Below are positions 5,906 to 8,946 of a DNA stretch of 8,946 bases, piece by piece. The stretch is taken from assembly GCA_029937205.1 (NCBI GenBank), contig JAPYQV010000083.1, positions 1-8,946 of the forward strand, read 5' to 3'. Positions within the stretch are counted from its first letter, which is position 1; each line of letters begins with the position of its first letter. Below the pieces are notes generated by a model. The model was given only the letters and a program-made list of their open reading frames with translations, had not been told where the DNA came from and did not search any database. The stretch comes from Alphaproteobacteria bacterium. Its GTDB lineage: Bacteria > Pseudomonadota > Alphaproteobacteria > UBA828. The position numbers and the translations under genes were made by a program.

Positions 5906-6562
5906 TTATTCGCCCGCAGGCTCCTCGGATTCCACAGAACTGGCCTCTTTTTTGCTCTTTTTGTCGGCCTTCTTATCGGCTTTCTTATCGGCCTTCTTAT
6001 CGCCTTTGGAATCACTCTTAGGTTCACTCCAGCCGTCGGCTCTCCTTTTGGCAGCCTCGGCTGACCTTATGGCTCTCTTGCCGGTTGGCTCACCGTCCGA
6101 TTTCAAAGGCAATACGGTAATTTTTCCACCCGCCTTTTCGATTGCCGCCACCGCCGTCTTCGAGGCACCGGCAACATCAACCTCAAGTGCAACGGAAATT
6201 TCGCCCTTTGCGAGAATGCGCACGCCGTCGCTGCGCCCGCGTGCCAGGCCACAAGCCTTTAGGGCCGCCTGATCGACGGTTTTCTTGGCATCCAGAACAC
6301 CACCATCGACCGCCTTCTGCAGCATGCCGACATTCACCACATCATATTCTTTTTTGAAAATATTGGTGAAACCACGCTTTGGCAGGCGCCGGTAGAACGG
6401 CATTTGGCCGCCCTCAAAGCCCTTGATACTGACACCGGAGCGCGCTTTCTGCCCCTTATGGCCGCGCCCGGCTGTCTTGCCCTTGCCTGAGCCGATACCT
6501 CGGCCAACGCGTCGTTTCGTCTTTGTCGAGCCCGGACTGGCGGACAGTTGGTTTAATTTCAT
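5906..6562 (-). CDS. rplO: 50S ribosomal protein L15 with long Lys-rich C-terminal extension
   Basis: L15 is a late-assembling 50S protein binding 23S rRNA. The core is clear: [40 protein letters not shown] (25-42), [18 protein letters not shown] (48-65) and the C-terminal domain ending in GGKITVLPL (145-153). At 218 aa it is much longer than E. coli L15 (144 aa). Residues from about 155 form a charged, low-complexity tail with KADK repeats (186-202) and an acidic end (ESEEPAGE). The tail includes a stretch using AGA, AGG and ATA codons, unlike the CGN-rich core. The start ATG overlaps the rpmD stop (ATGA), with AAGGAAG upstream inside rpmD. The reading frame is intact to its TAA, and secY follows after 3 nt, which argues against a recent frameshift. 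Confidence 0.97.
   Translation of the reverse strand: MKLNQLSASPGSTKTKRRVGRGIGSGKGKTAGRGHKGQKARSGVSIKGFEGGQMPFYRRLPKRGFTNIFKKEYDVVNVGMLQKAVDGGVLDAKKTVDQAALKACGLARGRSDGVRILAKGEISVALEVDVAGASKTAVAAIEKAGGKITVLPLKSDGEPTGKRAIRSAEAAKRRADGWSEPKSDSKGDKKADKKADKKADKKSKKEASSVESEEPAGE
5961..6008 (-). repeat. Four tandem 12-bp units inside the rplO tail
   Basis: On the plus strand the units start at 5961, 5973, 5985 and 5997. Their consensus is ttatcggccttc, with one to a few differences per copy. On the coding strand they give KGDK followed by three KADK units. The period is a multiple of three, so copy-number change would alter tail length without shifting the frame. Slippage expansion is the likely origin. 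Confidence 0.85.
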
Positions 6563-6768
6563 GATCCGCTTCCTTCGCCAACTTCTTCGAGGCGCACGAG
6601 ATGGCTGATTTTTTCGGCCATACCACGCGTCGCCGGCGTGTCTTCAAGCACGCGGCTGCGATGCATTTTGTTCAAACCAAGGCCGACAAGTGTCGCCCGC
6701 TGGTCTTTTCGGCGCCCGATCGGGCTGCCGATCTGGGTCACGCGAATTTTTCCGCTGGCCGAAGACAT
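6559..6768 (-). CDS. rpmD: 50S ribosomal protein L30
   Basis: This 69-aa protein is a small 50S component. It matches L30 in [28 protein letters not shown] (starting at residue 7) and [14 protein letters not shown] (37-50), with an acidic, Gly/Ser-rich C-terminus. The open frame extends further upstream, but the ATG at 6768 gives the proper L30 N-terminus and lies 4 nt after the rpsE stop, so I chose it. The ribosome site is modest (AAGGCGAG inside the end of rpsE). Its stop overlaps the rplO start by 4 nt. The order rpsE-rpmD-rplO is the standard spc order. Confidence 0.96.
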   Translation of the reverse strand: MSSASGKIRVTQIGSPIGRRKDQRATLVGLGLNKMHRSRVLEDTPATRGMAEKISHLVRLEEVGEGSGS

Positions 6769-6772
6769 ATGC

Positions 6773-7327
6773 TTAACTCGCCTTTTCAACGGGCTCATCA
6801 CGCCCGAAAATTTCACTGACTTTCTTACCGCGCTTGGCCGCAATACTGCGCGGCGAGACACAATTTTCAAGCGCGACAAATGTCGCCTTGACCATATTGT
6901 GCGGGTTCGATGTGCCGATTGATTTGGCCACCACATCTTTCATGCCGACCATCTCAAACACGGCACGCATGGGGCCGCCGGCGATAATACCGGTACCCGC
7001 CGGGGCGGCGCGCAGCACCACATGGCCAGCGCCGAAGCGTCCCTCGATATCATGATGGAGCGTGCGCGCTTCACGCAGCGGCACGCGAATCAACTTCCGC
7101 TTGGCCTGTTCGGTTGCCTTGCGAATGGCCTCCGGCACCTCACGCGCCTTGCCGGTGCCAAAACCGACGCGCCCGCGCCGGTCACCGACAATGACGAGCG
7201 CCGAAAAGCCAAACCGGCGGCCACCTTTGACAACCTTGGCGACGCGATTGATATGTACGAGCTTATCCGCAAATTCGGGATCGTCCCGTTCGCCCCGCAT
7301 GCGGGCACCCATGTCCGGACGTGCCAT
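6773..7327 (-). CDS. rpsE: 30S ribosomal protein S5
   Basis: S5 is at the 30S shoulder near the mRNA entry channel and affects decoding accuracy. The 184-aa product carries the N-terminal double-stranded-RNA-binding-like S5 domain (about 20-85), including [20 protein letters not shown] (26-45) and [22 protein letters not shown] (47-68). The C-terminal domain has [19 protein letters not shown] (108-126) and [14 protein letters not shown] (136-149). The start ATG at 7327 is preceded by AGGA overlapping the rplR stop. Internal Met6 and Met10 are less likely starts because they lack that spacing. Length is usual for the group. Confidence 0.97.
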   Translation of the reverse strand: MARPDMGARMRGERDDPEFADKLVHINRVAKVVKGGRRFGFSALVIVGDRRGRVGFGTGKAREVPEAIRKATEQAKRKLIRVPLREARTLHHDIEGRFGAGHVVLRAAPAGTGIIAGGPMRAVFEMVGMKDVVAKSIGTSNPHNMVKATFVALENCVSPRSIAAKRGKKVSEIFGRDEPVEKAS

Positions 7328-7337
7328 CTCTATATTC

Positions 7338-7700
7338 CTAAAAGTTCAGCCCGCCTTCGCGGGCGGCTTCGGCCAGGGCTTTCACCCGGCCATGATATTG
7401 ATAGGCGCCACGATCGAACACCACATCCTTGATACCTGCCGCAAGAGCGCGTTCGGCAATGCTTTTGCCGATCCGGCCAGCGGCTTCTTTGTCGGCGCCG
7501 GTCTTCAATTCACTGCGCGCATCTTTTTCCAGGCTCGATGCGGCGGCGACAACTTTGCCCGCAGCGTCATCAATCACCTGGGCATAGATGTGTTTGCCCG
7601 AGCGAAAAACCGACAGCCGGGGGCGACCACCGCCCAAGCGCCGCAATCTGACGCGTGAACGTTTTTTCCGTCGATTGAAGAGTTCTTGTTTCAACTGCAT
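7338..7700 (-). CDS. rplR: 50S ribosomal protein L18
   Basis: L18 binds 5S rRNA and helps attach it to the 50S central protuberance. The 120-aa protein shows the basic N-terminus ([14 protein letters not shown], 8-21), [20 protein letters not shown] (26-45) and the C-terminal signature [20 protein letters not shown] (96-115) followed by GGLNF. The ATG at 7700 is 8 nt after the rplF stop, and the ribosome site is weak, so coupling to rplF is likely. The length and the rplF-rplR-rpsE order are standard. Confidence 0.97.
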   Translation of the reverse strand: MQLKQELFNRRKKRSRVRLRRLGGGRPRLSVFRSGKHIYAQVIDDAAGKVVAAASSLEKDARSELKTGADKEAAGRIGKSIAERALAAGIKDVVFDRGAYQYHGRVKALAEAAREGGLNF

Positions 7701-7708
7701 TTTCTGGC

Positions 7709-8242
7709 CTACTTCTTCTTGCCTTCTTTGCGGCGCACATACTCGCCGACATAGCGAATACCCTTGCCTTTGTACGGCTCCGGCTTGCGGAAGGAACGAA
7801 TTTCCGATGCCACCTGGCCAACCTTCTGTTTGTCGCGGCCTGTGATGGAAATATCTGTGGGCTTTTCACACGCGATGGTGATGCCTTCCGGAATGTCGTA
7901 CAGAACCGCATGGCTATAGCCGAGCTCGAGTTTTAATTGCTTGCCTTTAATTGCGGCGCGGTAGCCGACGCCCTGAAGCTCCAGCTTCTTGGAAAACCCT
8001 TCGCTCACGCCCTGAACCATATTGTTCAAATTTGAGCGCAACAGGCCCCACAAGGCACGGGCACGCGCCGAATCATCTTGCGGAGCGAACAAAACCTGGT
8101 TGTCCTCCAGTGAAACACGCACCTCCGGCGTCTGCTTCATTTGCAACTCACCCAGCTTGCCCTTGACCGTTATATCGTTCTCCGCGATGAGAACTTCAAC
8201 GCCGGCCGGCAGGACCACAGGGCTTTTACCAATGCGAGACAT
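7709..8242 (-). CDS. rplF: 50S ribosomal protein L6
   Basis: L6 binds 23S rRNA near the GTPase-associated centre, close to the elongation-factor site. The 177-aa length is typical. It opens with [17 protein letters not shown], contains two repeated L6 folds (about 1-80 and 81-170), and ends with the signature region [20 protein letters not shown] (154-173) and a Lys tail. The start ATG at 8242 has a good AGGAG site (8253-8249) 6 nt upstream, in a 17-nt spacer after rpsH. Nothing unusual is seen. Confidence 0.98.
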   Translation of the reverse strand: MSRIGKSPVVLPAGVEVLIAENDITVKGKLGELQMKQTPEVRVSLEDNQVLFAPQDDSARARALWGLLRSNLNNMVQGVSEGFSKKLELQGVGYRAAIKGKQLKLELGYSHAVLYDIPEGITIACEKPTDISITGRDKQKVGQVASEIRSFRKPEPYKGKGIRYVGEYVRRKEGKKK

Positions 8243-8259
8243 GAATTTCTCCTCTGCCC

Positions 8260-8658
8260 CTAGAACACGCGGCAGAGAACTTCTCCGCCGACATTTTGCT
8301 TGCGCGCCTCAATATCCGACAGCACACCGCGTGGCGTGGAAACAATCGAAATTCCCAGGCCATTAAAGATGCGCGGCAGGTCTTCCACACTGGAATAAAC
8401 CCGCCGTCCGGGACGCGAGACCCGCTTAATCTCAACGATGACCGGTTTGCCTTCGCTATATTTCAACTCGACCTCAAAGGTCGCTTTTCCATCCGCGTTT
8501 GTGCCGCTGGTATAGCCGCGAATGAAGCCTTCCGATTGCAGCACATCGAGAACGGCACGGCGCATATTTGACGCCGGTGTGCTCACCGATGACTTGCGCG
8601 CGCGCTGGCCGTTCCTGATACGCGTGATCATATCGGCGATGGGATCGCTCATTGTCAT
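8260..8658 (-). CDS. rpsH: 30S ribosomal protein S8
   Basis: S8 binds 16S rRNA in the central domain; in E. coli it is also the translational repressor of the spc operon. The 132-aa product begins [18 protein letters not shown] and ends with the S8 signature [20 protein letters not shown] (102-121), then [11 protein letters not shown]. The open frame extends upstream into rpsN, but the ATG at 8658 gives the expected length and lies 10 nt after the rpsN stop with GAGGG at that stop. A second ATG at 8652 (giving MSDPIADM) is the alternative. I saw no evident S8-binding mimic near this gene; in E. coli that site lies upstream, around rplE. Confidence 0.97.
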   Translation of the reverse strand: MTMSDPIADMITRIRNGQRARKSSVSTPASNMRRAVLDVLQSEGFIRGYTSGTNADGKATFEVELKYSEGKPVIVEIKRVSRPGRRVYSSVEDLPRIFNGLGISIVSTPRGVLSDIEARKQNVGGEVLCRVF

Positions 8659-8668
8659 ACCAGCGCCC

Positions 8669-8946
8669 TCACCAGCTCGACTTGACCATGCCCGGAATAT
8701 ATCCGGACGAGGCAAGCTCACGCAGCGCGATTCGGGAAAGTTGGAACTTGCGGTAAACACTGCGTGGCCGCCCGGTCAATGCGCAGCGGTTTCGCACGCG
8801 TATCTTGGCGCCGTTTCGGGGCAGGCTCGACAATTTGAGCTGTGCCGTAAAACGTTCCTCTGCCGGCAGCGAAAGATCGCGAATAATGGTCCTTAAGGCA
8901 GCACGCTTTGCAGCGTCCCGCGCAACCGTGCGTTTCCGCTTTTCGT
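8669..8946 (-). CDS. rpsN: 30S ribosomal protein S14, 5' end off window
   Basis: The C-terminal 91 codons are visible, about ten short of the usual 101-aa S14. The protein reads [20 protein letters not shown], then [42 protein letters not shown], and ends PGMVKSSW before a TGA. S14 is in the 30S head. This copy has a single cysteine and none of the CXXC pairs of the short zinc-binding form, so it is the long, zinc-independent type usual in proteobacteria. It precedes rpsH as in a standard spc operon. The TGA is part of the sequence that carries the rpsH ribosome site. Confidence 0.96.
   Translation of the reverse strand, partial: EKRKRTVARDAAKRAALRTIIRDLSLPAEERFTAQLKLSSLPRNGAKIRVRNRCALTGRPRSVYRKFQLSRIALRELASSGYIPGMVKSSW

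Noticed and set aside
5961..6008. Short tandem repeats as a possible CRISPR array
   Set aside because: The units are contiguous with no spacers, only 12 bp long, and in frame within a coding gene.
5799..6272. A plus-strand frame with repeated FLSA units resembling a hydrophobic repeat protein
   Set aside because: It is the antisense reflection of the 12-bp repeat in the rplO tail and covers the end of rplO and the start of secY.
7062..7658. A 198-codon open frame on the plus strand
   Set aside because: It runs antisense across rpsE and rplR, both unmistakable. Long antisense frames are common opposite GC-rich ribosomal genes, and its translation resembles no family I know.
1..8946. A novel defence, mobile or biosynthetic system
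   Set aside because: Every long minus-strand frame is a recognised core gene in conserved order, with no transposase, integrase, tRNA or unexplained gene-sized gap.

Overview
The window is one continuous minus-strand gene block from an alphaproteobacterium: the end of the S10/spc/alpha ribosomal-protein superoperon, followed by the start of a DNA-maintenance and fluoride-export pair. The assignment rests on several points. adk sits directly between secY and rpsM, with no rpmJ or infA there. RpoA begins with the alphaproteobacterial-type residues [12 protein letters not shown]. rpsD is absent between rpsK and rpoA. rarA and crcB follow rplQ. The base composition looks moderately GC-rich. I cannot name a genus; a Rhodospirillales-like lineage is a guess.

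In transcription order (high to low coordinates), the spc part reads rpsN (5' end off the window), rpsH, rplF, rplR, rpsE, rpmD, rplO, secY and adk. The alpha part reads rpsM, rpsK, rpoA and rplQ. A strong intrinsic terminator follows rplQ, then come rarA and the first ten codons of crcB. Most junctions are very tight. Three are 4-base ATGA stop/start overlaps (rpmD/rplO, secY/adk, rarA/crcB). The exceptions are the spacers adk-rpsM (96 nt), rpsK-rpoA (114 nt), rpoA-rplQ (56 nt) and rplQ-rarA (87 nt). All four contain inverted repeats and hold what regulatory interest the window has. No stretch over 300 bases lacks a gene.

The genes form a growth-rate-linked module: small- and large-subunit ribosomal proteins, the SecY translocon channel, adenylate kinase for nucleotide energy balance, and the RNA polymerase alpha subunit. 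RarA (replication-fork maintenance ATPase) and CrcB (fluoride channel) lie beyond the terminator and are a separate functional unit.

I see no mobile element, CRISPR array, prophage, tRNA or novel multigene system; this is core chromosome. The points worth a second look are small. L15 has a long, low-complexity, Lys-rich C-terminal tail built on a 12-bp tandem repeat, with rare AGA/AGG/ATA codons just upstream of it. rpsM must start at TTG, and rpoA starts at GTG. The alpha-operon spacers carry hairpins, one resembling an attenuator. rarA has almost no room for a promoter of its own.
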